Position numbers and translations under genes: made by a program
Shown here: piece by piece, positions 46,865 through 56,418 of the stretch
How positions within the stretch are numbered: the stretch's first letter is position 1
Layout: every line of letters starts with the position of its first letter
Notes under the pieces: model-generated
What the model was told of the DNA's origin: nothing
Database searches by the model: none
Seen by the model: the letters and a program-made list of their open reading frames with translations, nothing else
Assembly (NCBI GenBank): GCA_019638485.1
Contig: JAHBTP010000001.1
Span: forward strand, 1,426,001-1,490,000
DNA from: Ferruginibacter sp.
Lineage (GTDB): Bacteria > Bacteroidota > Bacteroidia > Chitinophagales > Chitinophagaceae
Reading direction: 5' to 3'
DNA: 64,000 bases

Positions 46865-48022
46865 TTATTCAGCCCAACTCATCACATAATTCGGATCTTC
46901 TATTTCCAATGCTGCCTTAGTCATTTTTAAAGGTCTGAAAGTATCTACCATAACGGCCAGTTCCTTTGTTTCCTTTGCACCTATACTTTTTTCAACCGCA
47001 CCCGGTTGTGGGCCATGTACAATTCCGGCAGGATGTAAGGTAATCATACCACGGGTTACATGCTTACGACTCATAAACTCACCATCTACATAATACAATA
47101 GCTCATCGCTATCAATATTACTATGTGCATAGGGAGCCGGAATCGCTTGAGGATGATAATCATACATCCTAGGTACAAATGAGCACACTACCATAGCACT
47201 TGTTTCAAATGTTTGATGAATGGGTGGAGGCATGTGAACTCGACCTGTGATTGGCTCAAAATCATGGATACTAAATGCAAAAGGATAACAACATCCATCC
47301 CATCCTACAACATCGAAAGGATGTGTACCATAATGAAATCCATACAACCATTTTTCTTTGTGCATCTTTACTAAGAAATCACCTTTCTCATCTCTTGGAT
47401 TTAAATTTTGCGGAACCCGTATATCTCGCTCACAAAATGGAGAATGTTCCAATAACTGACCATACGGAGACAAATATCGCTTAGGAAAACGAAGCGGATG
47501 AAATGATTCTACAATAAACAACCTGTTATTGGCATCATTAAATTTCATTTGATAAATACAACCACGAGGTACAACCAAATAATCACCATAACCAAATTCC
47601 AAATCACCATAGCAAGTGGAAAGCACTCCGCTACCTTCATGTACAAAAATCATTTCGTCTCCATCAGAATTCTTATAAAAATAACCTTCTGTACCCGATT
47701 GAGGAGCTGCCAAACTGATGTGTACATCATCATTCACCAAAACAGGTTTCCGGCTACTCAAATAATCCTTTTCCGGTTTTACTTTAAACCCTTCAAAACT
47801 TCGGTGTTTCAACATTTTCTCCTCCGCAATCTCAGGCATCACATTAATCGGCTCATCTACCTTAACTATATATGTAGGTGGATGGATATGGTACAGTAAT
47901 GAATAATCATTTGAAAAACCCTCAGTAGAAACCAATTGTTCAAAATACAAATTCCCATCAGGCTTGCGAAACTGAACGTGTCGCTTATGCGGGATTTTGC
48001 CCGCTTTATGATAATGTGGCAT
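46865..48022 (-). CDS. hmgA: Homogentisate 1,2-dioxygenase-like protein
   Basis: HmgA opens the ring of homogentisate in tyrosine and phenylalanine breakdown, using Fe(II). The 385-residue cupin protein has the family's C-terminal iron-binding part, with AHSNIDSDELLYYVDGEF and LHPAGIVHGPQPG (histidine and glutamate ligands). It also has KWLYGFHYGTHPFDVVGWDG and PFAFSIHDFEPITGRVHMPP. At 385 residues it is shorter than the 440-residue animal enzyme, as usual for this bacterial branch. No other gene of tyrosine breakdown is nearby, so the pathway must be dispersed. It is a single gene converging with the small exported protein. Confidence 0.88.
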   Translation of the reverse strand: MPHYHKAGKIPHKRHVQFRKPDGNLYFEQLVSTEGFSNDYSLLYHIHPPTYIVKVDEPINVMPEIAEEKMLKHRSFEGFKVKPEKDYLSSRKPVLVNDDVHISLAAPQSGTEGYFYKNSDGDEMIFVHEGSGVLSTCYGDLEFGYGDYLVVPRGCIYQMKFNDANNRLFIVESFHPLRFPKRYLSPYGQLLEHSPFCERDIRVPQNLNPRDEKGDFLVKMHKEKWLYGFHYGTHPFDVVGWDGCCYPFAFSIHDFEPITGRVHMPPPIHQTFETSAMVVCSFVPRMYDYHPQAIPAPYAHSNIDSDELLYYVDGEFMSRKHVTRGMITLHPAGIVHGPQPGAVEKSIGAKETKELAVMVDTFRPLKMTKAALEIEDPNYVMSWAE

Positions 48023-48204
48023 AATAATTTTTTAAAAATAAACGAATGTAAATATCAGTATCAACAACACCTCTATCCTGTACAAAGCGATTTTACCAGA
48101 AAGCAATATTTCCAGTTTCGCTTATCTATAGGATAGATAAAATTCCGATAAAAAGGCATAATGTTGTATTACGTTCCTTTTCAAATTTACGTCAAATAAA
48201 ACAA

Positions 48205-48705
48205 TTGCCCGTGGTGCAAATTGGTTTAATATCTGACACCCATAGCTACCTCGATCCTTCGGTTATTACACATTTTAATTCGTGTGATGAAATATGGCAT
48301 GCCGGCGACTTTGGCTCATCCGAAATAGCTACTCAACTTGAAGCTGTTAAGCCATTACGAGGTGTTTTCGGAAATATAGACGGCATGGCTATCCGGCAGC
48401 GATTTCCGGAACAGCATATTTTTACTATTGAAAAAACCACCGTGGTGATGCAACATATCGGTGGGTATCCGGGAAGATACGCACCGGGCATTAAAGATGT
48501 TATTCAACAAAATAATGCAGGCATATTTATTAGCGGTCACTCACATATCCTAAGAGTAATGTATGATGATAAACTAAATTGCCTTCATCTCAATCCGGGA
48601 GCAGCAGGGAAACAAGGCTGGCATAAAGTACGTACCATTATACGTTTTGCCATTGAAGAAACTGAAATCAAAAACTGCGAAGTAATTGAATTAGGTAAAA
48701 GATAA
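48205..48705 (+). CDS. YfcE/MJ0936-type metallophosphoesterase
   Basis: The 166-residue protein has the calcineurin-like phosphoesterase motifs: GLISDTHSY (D and H metal ligands), HAGDFGS, GNIDG, QHIGGYPG and ISGHSH near residue 112. Members hydrolyse phosphodiesters or 2',3'-cyclic nucleotides; the cellular substrate is unknown. The start is not ATG: TTG at 48205, GTG at 48211 and GTG at 48214 are all possible, and the last gives VQIGLISDTH directly. It stands as a single gene. Confidence 0.82.
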   Translation: MPVVQIGLISDTHSYLDPSVITHFNSCDEIWHAGDFGSSEIATQLEAVKPLRGVFGNIDGMAIRQRFPEQHIFTIEKTTVVMQHIGGYPGRYAPGIKDVIQQNNAGIFISGHSHILRVMYDDKLNCLHLNPGAAGKQGWHKVRTIIRFAIEETEIKNCEVIELGKR

Positions 48706-48751
48706 TTATCCTACAATTACTCCGCAGTATTATAATACGTTATTTGAAAAA

Positions 48752-49822
48752 TTAATCTACCCAGTCTGCAATAAATATATTGGTATCGTGCGTACCTCCA
48801 TTGTTTCTATTGCTGCTAAATACAATTCTTTTGCCATCAGGGCTAAACATGGGGAAAGCATCAAAACCTTTATCTCTAGAAACTTTTTTAAGATTTGTTC
48901 CATCTGCATTTATTGTGTACATATTAAATGGGAATCCCCGCTTGTGTTCATAATTACTACAAAAGATAATATTTCCATCAGGCATAAAATTAGGAGCCCA
49001 ATTTGCTTGCCCAAGATGTGTTAATTGCTTTGCATCGCTTCCATCCACATTAGCCATCCATAATTCCATTTTTGTAGGAGCCACTAACCCTTGTGCAAGT
49101 AATTCATTATACTCTTTCAATTCAGCATCTGTTGAAGGCCGAGATGCTCTCCACAAAATCTTTTTACCATCGGGGCTAAACCACGCACCTCCATCATATC
49201 CCGGTGCATGGGTTATGCGTTTCACACCTTTCCCGTTTAGCTTCATGGTATATAATTCAAGATCCCCATCACGCATTGAAGTAAAAACAATTAAATCACC
49301 CTTTGGTGAAATAGTTGCCTCACCATCATATCCCTTTGTTTTAGTGAGCTGTTTTACTATTCTGCCATTTGTATCTGCTTTAAAAATATCGTACCCCGGA
49401 TATATAGGCCATATATACTTATTACCATATTTGGAACGATCCGGAACCGGTGGACAATCTTTATTATCTAAATGTGTAGAAGCATAAACAATGTGTTTCC
49501 CATCTGGATAAAAGTAAGCACAGGTTGTACGGCCGGTACCGGTACTCACTAATTTCGGAACAAAAGGCTCACCGGATTCAGGTATTTTACCCATCCAGAT
49601 TTGATCACAGGGTATCCCATTCTTTACATCAGTACGTTGGAAAATCAAATACTTGCCATCATAACTAAAATAGGCTTCCGCATTATCACCACCAAAGGTC
49701 AATTGACGAAGATTCTTAAAATGCATCTCGCCCTCAAAATGAATACTGTCATTTTGTGCTTCAACCGGAATATAAATCGAACACAAAATCATTAATATCA
49801 AACTTGAAAACAATTGCTTCAT
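48752..49822 (-). CDS. Exported TolB-like (PD40) beta-propeller protein
   Basis: The 356-residue protein has a signal peptide (KQLFSSLILMILCSIYIPVE, cut after VEAQ) and PD40-type propeller blades, each with the pattern FSPDGKKI / SPKGDLIVFTSMRD / WFSPDGKKILW / FSPDGKRIVFSSNR. There are about six blades, but no N-terminal TolB domain as in the Tol-Pal partner. In the absence of tol genes it is more likely a WD40-like periplasmic or outer-membrane protein. A -7-like TATCTTTG (minus strand 49851-49844) lies about 20 bases ahead of its start. It is divergent from the TPR lipoprotein. Confidence 0.7.
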   Translation of the reverse strand: MKQLFSSLILMILCSIYIPVEAQNDSIHFEGEMHFKNLRQLTFGGDNAEAYFSYDGKYLIFQRTDVKNGIPCDQIWMGKIPESGEPFVPKLVSTGTGRTTCAYFYPDGKHIVYASTHLDNKDCPPVPDRSKYGNKYIWPIYPGYDIFKADTNGRIVKQLTKTKGYDGEATISPKGDLIVFTSMRDGDLELYTMKLNGKGVKRITHAPGYDGGAWFSPDGKKILWRASRPSTDAELKEYNELLAQGLVAPTKMELWMANVDGSDAKQLTHLGQANWAPNFMPDGNIIFCSNYEHKRGFPFNMYTINADGTNLKKVSRDKGFDAFPMFSPDGKRIVFSSNRNNGGTHDTNIFIADWVD

Positions 49823-49911
49823 AATACCTGAATTTTAAAGCGGCAAAGATATTAATACACACCCGCTAAATCATGCAGGTTTTGTCATCAAATGGTCTAA
49901 TTTTGAACCTA

Positions 49912-50694
49912 ATGAAAGAGAGAATTGTTTATCTATCGCTCGTATTATTTTTTTCCTGCACGCAACCTGCTGCACATAAACAAAAAGAAAAGGCAGAAAC
50001 TCCGGAGCAATCATTGCGAGATAGTATGGCCAAGTATCCTGACTCTTTAATCTTTGTTGAAGATCTCATCCAGCTTTATAGAGACAGTAACCAATACAAT
50101 AAGGCTATATCAGAAACAGAAAAACAAATTTCCAGATTCCCGGCAAACGACCGCCTCTATGATATTTTAGCCACCCTTTATTTTGAAAATGAAGACACCA
50201 CATTAGCTGCTTCAACATTTGAAAAAGCTTTTGCCTTAGCACCCGGAACTCATTATGCGATTTCTCTGGGGACCATGTATGCGTACACCGCCAATCCAAG
50301 AGCATTAACGCTAATGGATACGCTAATCCTGGTTAATCCTGAAATGACATCCGAAGCCGATTTCATCAAAGGATTGTATTTTAGTGCCACAGCCAATTAT
50401 CAAAAGGCTATTAGTCTTTTTGATACATGCATTCATGAAAGGCTAACTTTTATGGAAGCTTACCGAGAGAAATCCTGGGCATTATTTCAATTAGGAAAAT
50501 ACCAAGAGGCCCTAGGAGTTATTAATACCGCCATAACTTTGCAAAATAACTTTGAAGAAGGTTATTTTTATAAAGGGAAGTATCTTGAGAAACTTAACCG
50601 ACCAACAGAAGCGGCGGAAGCTTATCAAATGGCTCTTTTATATGCCCCTGATTATGAAGAAGCACAAGAAGCGTTAAATCGTTTAGAAAAATAA
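49912..50694 (+). CDS. TPR lipoprotein
   Basis: I start it at the ATG at 49912 (MKERIVYLSLVLFFSC), with a lipobox cysteine at residue 16. The 260-residue protein then holds about six TPR-like helix pairs (for example KAISETEKQISRFPANDRLY, AASTFEKAFALAPGTHYAIS and EAAEAYQMALLYAPDYEEAQ). TPR arrays hold other proteins together, so a scaffold role in the cell envelope is plausible. It precedes rpe by 10 bases, an unrelated function. Confidence 0.78.
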   Translation: MKERIVYLSLVLFFSCTQPAAHKQKEKAETPEQSLRDSMAKYPDSLIFVEDLIQLYRDSNQYNKAISETEKQISRFPANDRLYDILATLYFENEDTTLAASTFEKAFALAPGTHYAISLGTMYAYTANPRALTLMDTLILVNPEMTSEADFIKGLYFSATANYQKAISLFDTCIHERLTFMEAYREKSWALFQLGKYQEALGVINTAITLQNNFEEGYFYKGKYLEKLNRPTEAAEAYQMALLYAPDYEEAQEALNRLEK

Positions 50695-50704
50695 AATATA
50701 CTTT

Positions 50705-51355
50705 ATGCCAATCATAGCGCCCTCCCTATTATCTGCAAATTTTTTAAAATTAGAAGATGACTGCAAAATGCTTAATGAGAGCAAGGCAGATTGGTTTCAC
50801 CTGGATGTGATGGATGGCCGTTTTGTTCCCAATATTTCTTTTGGCCCTATGCTTGTAGAGTTTTTCAGAAAATCAACTCATAAAACCTGTGATGTTCATT
50901 TAATGATTGAAGAGCCTGAAAAATATGCTGATGCATTTAAAAAGGCCGGTGCCGACATTTTGACCGTTCATGTGGAAGCATGCAAACATTTACACCGTAA
51001 TATCCAACAAATTTCCTCTTTAGGTATGAAACCCGGGGTGGCTATAAATCCGCATACACCGTTAAATACGCTTGAGAATATTCTTCAAGATATTTACTTA
51101 GTATGCCTTATGAGTGTTAATCCCGGATTTGGAGGGCAATCATTTATCTCTCATTCATATCAAAAAATCAGTCAGTTAAAAAAGATGATTAAAGATAGAG
51201 GTCTAAACGTACTCATTGAAGTGGATGGCGGTGTTTCGCCAAGTAATGCTAAGGCCATTGTTGATGCCGGTGCAGATGTATTAGTTGCCGGGAATGCTGT
51301 TTTTAAAGCCCCAAATCCACAGGTAGCAATAGACACATTAAAAGCCATAGGATAA
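50705..51355 (+). CDS. rpe: Ribulose-phosphate 3-epimerase
   Basis: Rpe interconverts ribulose 5-phosphate and xylulose 5-phosphate in the pentose phosphate pathway. The 216-residue TIM-barrel protein has metal-binding residues in LSANFLKLEDDCK, FHLDVMDGRFVPNISFGP and VDGGVSPSNAKAI, and the motif SVNPGFGGQSF. The start ATG at 50705 gives the usual N terminus PIIAPSLLSAN. It follows the TPR lipoprotein gene and precedes a TonB receptor by 31 bases. Confidence 0.95.
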   Translation: MPIIAPSLLSANFLKLEDDCKMLNESKADWFHLDVMDGRFVPNISFGPMLVEFFRKSTHKTCDVHLMIEEPEKYADAFKKAGADILTVHVEACKHLHRNIQQISSLGMKPGVAINPHTPLNTLENILQDIYLVCLMSVNPGFGGQSFISHSYQKISQLKKMIKDRGLNVLIEVDGGVSPSNAKAIVDAGADVLVAGNAVFKAPNPQVAIDTLKAIG

Positions 51356-51386
51356 CCAATAAATCAGAATATATTATCTTCAACCC

Positions 51387-53891
51387 ATGATGAGATGGCT
51401 AACTGCTATTCTACTGCTTTTTGCTAATTGTATTTATGCGCAACACAAACAAGCCACTATTTCAGGAAAAATAGTGGATGAGGAAGATAAGCCCATATCA
51501 GGAGTATCTGTAACCATTCTTGGAAAGCAAAGAGGAGTTATTTCGTCAGACAGTGGCACCTTTACTATCCACGTTCCTGCACACCAAACTATTTCCTTAA
51601 TTTTTACTCATACCAATTACTTATCGCAACAAAGAAATTATTACCTTAATACTAACGAGCAAGAGTACACGCATATTAGCTTAAACCATGGGAAAGGACA
51701 ATTAGCAGAAGTAGTTATAAAAAATGATCCTTCCAGAAAAGAACCGGGAATGATAACCATCAACCCTAAACTCAGCCATGCCATACCTTCAACAACCGGT
51801 GGTGTAGAGGCCTTAATAAAAACACTGGTAGGAAGCAACAATGAGCTGACTTCTCAATACAATGTACGTGGTGGCAATTATGATGAGAACTTGGTTTATA
51901 TTAATGATTTTGAAGTATATCGCCCTTATTTAATAAGTAGTGGACAGCAAGAAGGCCTTAGCCTAATTAATCCGGAACTTGCCCGCAAAGTGAATTTTTA
52001 TACCGGAGGATTTCAATCAAGATATGGTGACAAAATGAGTAGCGTATTGGATATTGAATATAAGAAGCCTGTTGCTTTTGGGGGCTCTGCCTACACCAGT
52101 TTACTTGAACAAGGCATACACATAGAAGGGGTTGGTTTTAAAAACAAACTGAGTTTCCTTATTGGAGCGCGAAATAAAAGCAACCGCAATTTGCTAAGCA
52201 GTCAGCCTACCGTTGGTGCCTATTTACCCGCAGCATCAGATATACAAGGACAGATTACTTATACGCTAAATAACAATTGGCAAATTGATTTATTGGGTAT
52301 TTATGCAGTTTCGCGGTTTACCTTTAATCCGGAATCTGTTAAAAAAACAACCTCTGTTTTTTCTCCATATTTTACTGCAAACCTTGGATTGGATATTTAT
52401 TTTGAAGGACAGGAGCGCGACAGATACAACACCTTGCTTGGAGGAATCACTATTCATCAAAGAATAAATAAAAATCTTGCCTTTAAATGGATAGCCTCAC
52501 GCTTTAGTGACCGGGAGCAGGAATATTTTGATATTGGGGCTGCTTATTTATTCGGCAACCGAGATTTTGACCGACAAAGTTCAACCTTCGGTGAAATCAT
52601 TAATCCAATGGGAGCGGGATATTATCAGGACTATGCGCGCAATAAATTAGATATTGATGTTTGGAGTGTGGCTCATAAAGGTTTTTTTGAAGCAGGTAAC
52701 CATTCTGTACAATGGGGCGTCAATTGGGAACAATCAACAATTAGTGATCAACTAAAGCAATGGCAATACCGCGACTCAGCTGGATATTCATTGCCGGTAC
52801 AAACCGATGATAACTTTAATTTATATTACAACGCTCATTCTGCTATCCGATTAAATATTAATAAATACAGTGGTTATCTTCAGGATAGTTGGCGCTTAAG
52901 AAATAAAAAAAGTGATTTTAATATCACCGGCGGTGTTAGAGCTAATTATAATGACCTTAACGAAGAGTGGTTAATCAGTCCCAGAATCCAAATGCTGTAC
53001 AAACCTAATAAGAAACAAAATATTATTTACAAGGCTGCAGCCGGGCTTTACCAACAACCCCCTTTTTATCGTGAATTAAGAGACTATAACGGTAACGTAC
53101 ATACGAATATTAGAGCACAAAAAAGTATGCAGGCTGTTATTGGATTTGACTATGCTTTTACCGGAGCTAATGATAAGCCCATGCGTTTTACCACCGAAGC
53201 GTATTATAAAAACATGTGGAATGTAATTCCTTATGATATTGATAATGTAAAAATTAGATACCTAAACAACTTTACGGCTAAAGCCTATGCAACTGGAGTG
53301 GAGTTTCGTTTGTATGGTGAATTACTCAAGGATGCCGAAAGTTGGATTAGTTTAGGATTTATGCGTACAAGAGAGAATCTGGATAATGATTTTTATTATA
53401 ATTATTATAATGCAGCAGGTGAATTAATCACATCAAACAGCAGCGATAAGATAGCCGCTGATAGTACAAAAATAAATGTAGGTTATGTAAGAAGACCATC
53501 AGATCGTTTAATTACAGCAGGATTATTTTTGCAGGACTACCTAACTACTAATAAGAATTTTAGGATATACCTCAATATAATTTACGGAAGTAATATGCCA
53601 TTCAATATCCCCAATAGCACAAAATACAGAAATGGGCTAACCATAAATCCATACATCAGGGCAGATATTGGAATGAGTGTATTATTATTAAAAGAAAGAA
53701 CCAAACGAAGAAGCCATGATCCCTTCCGTGCATTAGAAAGCGCATGGTTCAGTTTGGAAATATTTAATATTATCAATAGAGAAAATACTATCAGCTATCA
53801 GCTAATCCGTGATTTTTCTAACTATACCTATGCCATACCCAATAGACTAACACCCAGGTTAGTAAACTTTAAATTACTAACACGATTTTAA
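51387..53891 (+). CDS. TonB-dependent receptor with N-terminal carboxypeptidase-like domain
   Basis: The 834-residue receptor starts with a signal peptide (WLTAILLLFANCIYAQ) and a carboxypeptidase-like regulatory domain (ATISGKIVDEEDKPISGVSV, about 20-110). The plug follows, with QYNVRGGNYDENLVYINDFE and GGFQSRYGDKMSSVLDIEYK (about 155-230), and the rest is a 22-strand barrel with aromatic girdles. There is no SusD partner next to it, so a SusC-type glycan system is unlikely. The substrate is unknown. The C-terminal residues end in a typical barrel strand (LTPRLVNFKLLTRF). It is probably co-transcribed with rpe, 31 bases upstream. Confidence 0.83.
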   Translation: MMRWLTAILLLFANCIYAQHKQATISGKIVDEEDKPISGVSVTILGKQRGVISSDSGTFTIHVPAHQTISLIFTHTNYLSQQRNYYLNTNEQEYTHISLNHGKGQLAEVVIKNDPSRKEPGMITINPKLSHAIPSTTGGVEALIKTLVGSNNELTSQYNVRGGNYDENLVYINDFEVYRPYLISSGQQEGLSLINPELARKVNFYTGGFQSRYGDKMSSVLDIEYKKPVAFGGSAYTSLLEQGIHIEGVGFKNKLSFLIGARNKSNRNLLSSQPTVGAYLPAASDIQGQITYTLNNNWQIDLLGIYAVSRFTFNPESVKKTTSVFSPYFTANLGLDIYFEGQERDRYNTLLGGITIHQRINKNLAFKWIASRFSDREQEYFDIGAAYLFGNRDFDRQSSTFGEIINPMGAGYYQDYARNKLDIDVWSVAHKGFFEAGNHSVQWGVNWEQSTISDQLKQWQYRDSAGYSLPVQTDDNFNLYYNAHSAIRLNINKYSGYLQDSWRLRNKKSDFNITGGVRANYNDLNEEWLISPRIQMLYKPNKKQNIIYKAAAGLYQQPPFYRELRDYNGNVHTNIRAQKSMQAVIGFDYAFTGANDKPMRFTTEAYYKNMWNVIPYDIDNVKIRYLNNFTAKAYATGVEFRLYGELLKDAESWISLGFMRTRENLDNDFYYNYYNAAGELITSNSSDKIAADSTKINVGYVRRPSDRLITAGLFLQDYLTTNKNFRIYLNIIYGSNMPFNIPNSTKYRNGLTINPYIRADIGMSVLLLKERTKRRSHDPFRALESAWFSLEIFNIINRENTISYQLIRDFSNYTYAIPNRLTPRLVNFKLLTRF

Positions 53892-54058
53892 GTTAACATA
53901 TTAACTGTTAAATCAATACCACATTGAAAATAATTAACTTTTCCACCTTGACTTTTCATTTGTTAATAATTAAATTAGTAAACTGAAATCTCCGTAATTA
54001 TTTTGGGGATGCAATAATTTTTCACGTACCATAAATGCGAAATGCATTTGTACATTAA

Positions 54059-55045
54059 ATGTTTAACATCTTGACAGAAACCATTATTAACCTCGACACC
54101 GTAAATCCTATCGAATTTTTTGGAGTAAACAACGGAAAGCTAGACATTTTAAAGAAACAGTTCCCATTATTAAAGATCCTGAGCCGCGGGACACAATTAA
54201 AACTGAGCGGCGCACCAGAACAAATTGAAGGAGCTAAAGAAAAAATTGATTTATTAATTCAGTACCTGCAACGTAATGGACACATGAGCGAGAATTATTT
54301 TGAACAGATACTGGGAGGTGATGATGAAAAGACCATTGACAATTTCATGGATCGCCATCCGAATGACGTTTTGGTTTTTGGACCAAACGGAAAAACTGTT
54401 CGTGCCCGAACCGCTAATCAGAAGATGATGGTACAGGCCTGCGACAAAAACGATATTCTGTTCGCTATTGGCCCTGCCGGTACAGGTAAGACATACACTG
54501 CAGTAGCATTAGCCGTTAGAGCACTTAAAAATAAAGTGGTAAAGAAAATTATTCTTACCCGCCCTGCCGTTGAAGCAGGAGAAAGTTTAGGGTTTTTACC
54601 CGGCGACCTGAAAGAAAAGATTGACCCATACCTCAGGCCTTTATATGATGCCTTAGACGACATGATTCCTGCAGACAAGCTTGGTTATTATATGAGTACA
54701 CGAACTATTGAAATTGCCCCATTAGCTTATATGCGTGGACGAACTTTGGATAATGCTTTTATTATTTTAGATGAAGCCCAAAACGCAAATGACCTGCAAA
54801 TTAAAATGTTCCTTACCAGGATTGGCCCAAATGCAAAAGCAATCATTACTGGCGACCCAACTCAAATTGACCTACCAAAAAATCAACATAGTGGCTTGTT
54901 TAAAGCTACTCGTATATTGAAGAATATTGATGGGATAGCACATATCGAATTGAACGAAGAAGATGTTGTTAGGCATAGATTGGTAAAGTCTATTATTAAA
55001 GCTTATAACAAAGAAGACGCAAGGTTTAATGATGATAAAAAATAA
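54059..55045 (+). CDS. phoH: PhoH-family ATPase
   Basis: The 328-residue protein has a Walker A motif GPAGTGKT (near residue 140), Walker B FIILDEAQN (near 236) and sensor TGDPTQIDLP. An N-terminal KH-like part precedes them. PhoH proteins are cytoplasmic ATPases linked to RNA and stress roles, but the substrate is unclear. The length and domain order are typical. The ATG at 54059 follows a 167-base gap. Its last 17 bases overlap the start of the next gene. Confidence 0.92.
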   Translation: MFNILTETIINLDTVNPIEFFGVNNGKLDILKKQFPLLKILSRGTQLKLSGAPEQIEGAKEKIDLLIQYLQRNGHMSENYFEQILGGDDEKTIDNFMDRHPNDVLVFGPNGKTVRARTANQKMMVQACDKNDILFAIGPAGTGKTYTAVALAVRALKNKVVKKIILTRPAVEAGESLGFLPGDLKEKIDPYLRPLYDALDDMIPADKLGYYMSTRTIEIAPLAYMRGRTLDNAFIILDEAQNANDLQIKMFLTRIGPNAKAIITGDPTQIDLPKNQHSGLFKATRILKNIDGIAHIELNEEDVVRHRLVKSIIKAYNKEDARFNDDKK

Positions 55046-55721
55046 ATTTTATTTGTCTTTTCATTTAAGAAGGTGGCTATTAAGCTGCCTTCTTTTTTTA
55101 CTATATAGTTGCCAGGATAATAACCCAATATTACCGGCAACTACACACACAAAACAAGATTCATTAAAGGCACAACAGGGTTTGCTAAATGCATATAAAC
55201 ACATTTCAGAAATTGAACCTGAAATAAAAACCGGTGACCTTATTACCAGAACCGGCAACGATTTTACTAGCGAATCATTAAGATTGCTGAACCGCAGAAA
55301 CACAACCTATTCACACTGTGGAATAGCAAGCATTGAAAACGACACGGTTTTTGTATATCATGCCCTTGGCGGTGAATTTAATCCAGACCAACGCTTACGT
55401 AAAGACCCATTTAAGGTTTTTGCTAGCCCACTTGAAAACAGAGGTATCGGATTATTCAGGTTTAACCAGCCATTAATGCTTTCGCCGGTCCTTGACACAG
55501 TAAAAAGTTGGAAAAATGCAGGGCTCACCTTTGACATGGACTTTGATTTAACCACCAACGATAAAATGTACTGTGCTGAGTTTGTTGCAAAGGCATATAG
55601 TGCCGGAACACAAAACATATTGAAATTCAACACCAGCCGAATTAAAGACTTTGTATTCATAGGTGTTGATGACGTGTTTATGAATCCTAATGCCCATATC
55701 ATTAAACGTATTAAATATTGA
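55029..55721 (+). CDS. YiiX/YebB-like permuted papain-fold lipoprotein (C92)
   Basis: The 230-residue lipoprotein has a lipobox in LLSCLLFLLYSC (cysteine at about 28). Its core fits the permuted NlpC/P60-like YiiX family: TGDLITRTG (about 68), histidine in YSHCGIASIEN (about 93), and the catalytic cysteine in MYCAEFVAKAYSAG (about 180). Some relatives are amidases acting on lipids or cell-wall peptides; others are linked to ubiquitin-like systems. The target is not evident. It overlaps phoH by 17 bases, so translation may be coupled. The next gene has its own promoter. Confidence 0.78.
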   Translation: MMIKNKFYLSFHLRRWLLSCLLFLLYSCQDNNPILPATTHTKQDSLKAQQGLLNAYKHISEIEPEIKTGDLITRTGNDFTSESLRLLNRRNTTYSHCGIASIENDTVFVYHALGGEFNPDQRLRKDPFKVFASPLENRGIGLFRFNQPLMLSPVLDTVKSWKNAGLTFDMDFDLTTNDKMYCAEFVAKAYSAGTQNILKFNTSRIKDFVFIGVDDVFMNPNAHIIKRIKY

Positions 55722-55726
55722 ATAAG

Positions 55727-55759
55727 ATTGCTATTTTTAAAAATTTCCTGCTACTTTTG
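55727..55759 (+). promoter_or_regulatory. Bacteroidetes-type promoter ahead of a lipoprotein gene
   Basis: ATTG (55727-55730) and TACTTTTG (55752-55759) are separated by 21 bases, fitting the -33/-7 pattern. The ATG of the next gene lies 23 bases after the -7 element. Confidence 0.7.
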
Positions 55760-55782
55760 GTGCTGATACAAAAAAAATAAAA

Positions 55783-56337
55783 ATGAAAAAAATCCTTCTT
55801 GCGGTTGCAGTACTTACAACAACTTTTTTATTTAGTTGTAAATCGGGCGGTGACGACCCCAAAGCAGTTTTAGCCGATTTTTTTACAGCACTTTCAAAAA
55901 AAGATATTGCTAAAGCCAAAACCCTAGCCACTGAAGACAGTAAACAAATGCTTGACATGATGGAAATGGGTATGAACATGGCTGATAAGGATAGTAAAGG
56001 TGCAAAAGAAGATGAAAAATATAAAGCAGAAAACCTAACCTATGGTGATGCAAAAATTGATGGCGACAAAGCTATTGTACCGGTAACCGAAAAAGTAAGC
56101 GGAGAAACCATGAGCTATACACTTAAAAAAGTAAAAGGCACATGGAAAGTTGCATTCGATAAGCAAACCATCATGACTATGGGAATGGAGAAAATGGGCG
56201 ATAAGTTAGGTGAAACCCCAAGTGAAGAACTCGATAGCGCAATGAGTGAATTGGATAAGCTAAATACAGACTCCATAAAAAATATTATAAACGAAGGCCT
56301 GAAAGGTGTTGATTCATTAAAAAAACTAACTGAATAA
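55783..56337 (+). CDS. DUF4878-like lipoprotein
   Basis: The 184-residue lipoprotein has a signal with lipobox LLAVAVLTTTFLFSC (cysteine at about 19). Its core, with PKAVLADFFTALSKKDIAKA and later VSGETMSYTLKKVKGTWKV, fits the DUF4878 NTF2-like fold. The C-terminal third is a Met- and Asp-rich helix. Function is unknown. It has its own promoter and terminator. The next lipoprotein gene belongs to the same broad family, suggesting an old duplication. Confidence 0.72.
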   Translation: MKKILLAVAVLTTTFLFSCKSGGDDPKAVLADFFTALSKKDIAKAKTLATEDSKQMLDMMEMGMNMADKDSKGAKEDEKYKAENLTYGDAKIDGDKAIVPVTEKVSGETMSYTLKKVKGTWKVAFDKQTIMTMGMEKMGDKLGETPSEELDSAMSELDKLNTDSIKNIINEGLKGVDSLKKLTE

Positions 56338-56354
56338 GAATTTATAACTAACTT

Positions 56355-56382
56355 AAAAAAGCATCCTTACGGGTGCTTTTTT
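56355..56382 (+). terminator. Terminator of the DUF4878-like gene
   Basis: A 12-bp stem AAAAAAGCATCC/GGGTGCTTTTTT (56355-56366 with 56371-56382) with one G-T pair and a 4-base loop ends in T residues. It lies 17 bases after the stop. Confidence 0.9.
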
Positions 56383-56418
56383 AATGACCTTAAAGCAAAC
56401 TAACCTAACTTTACTACT

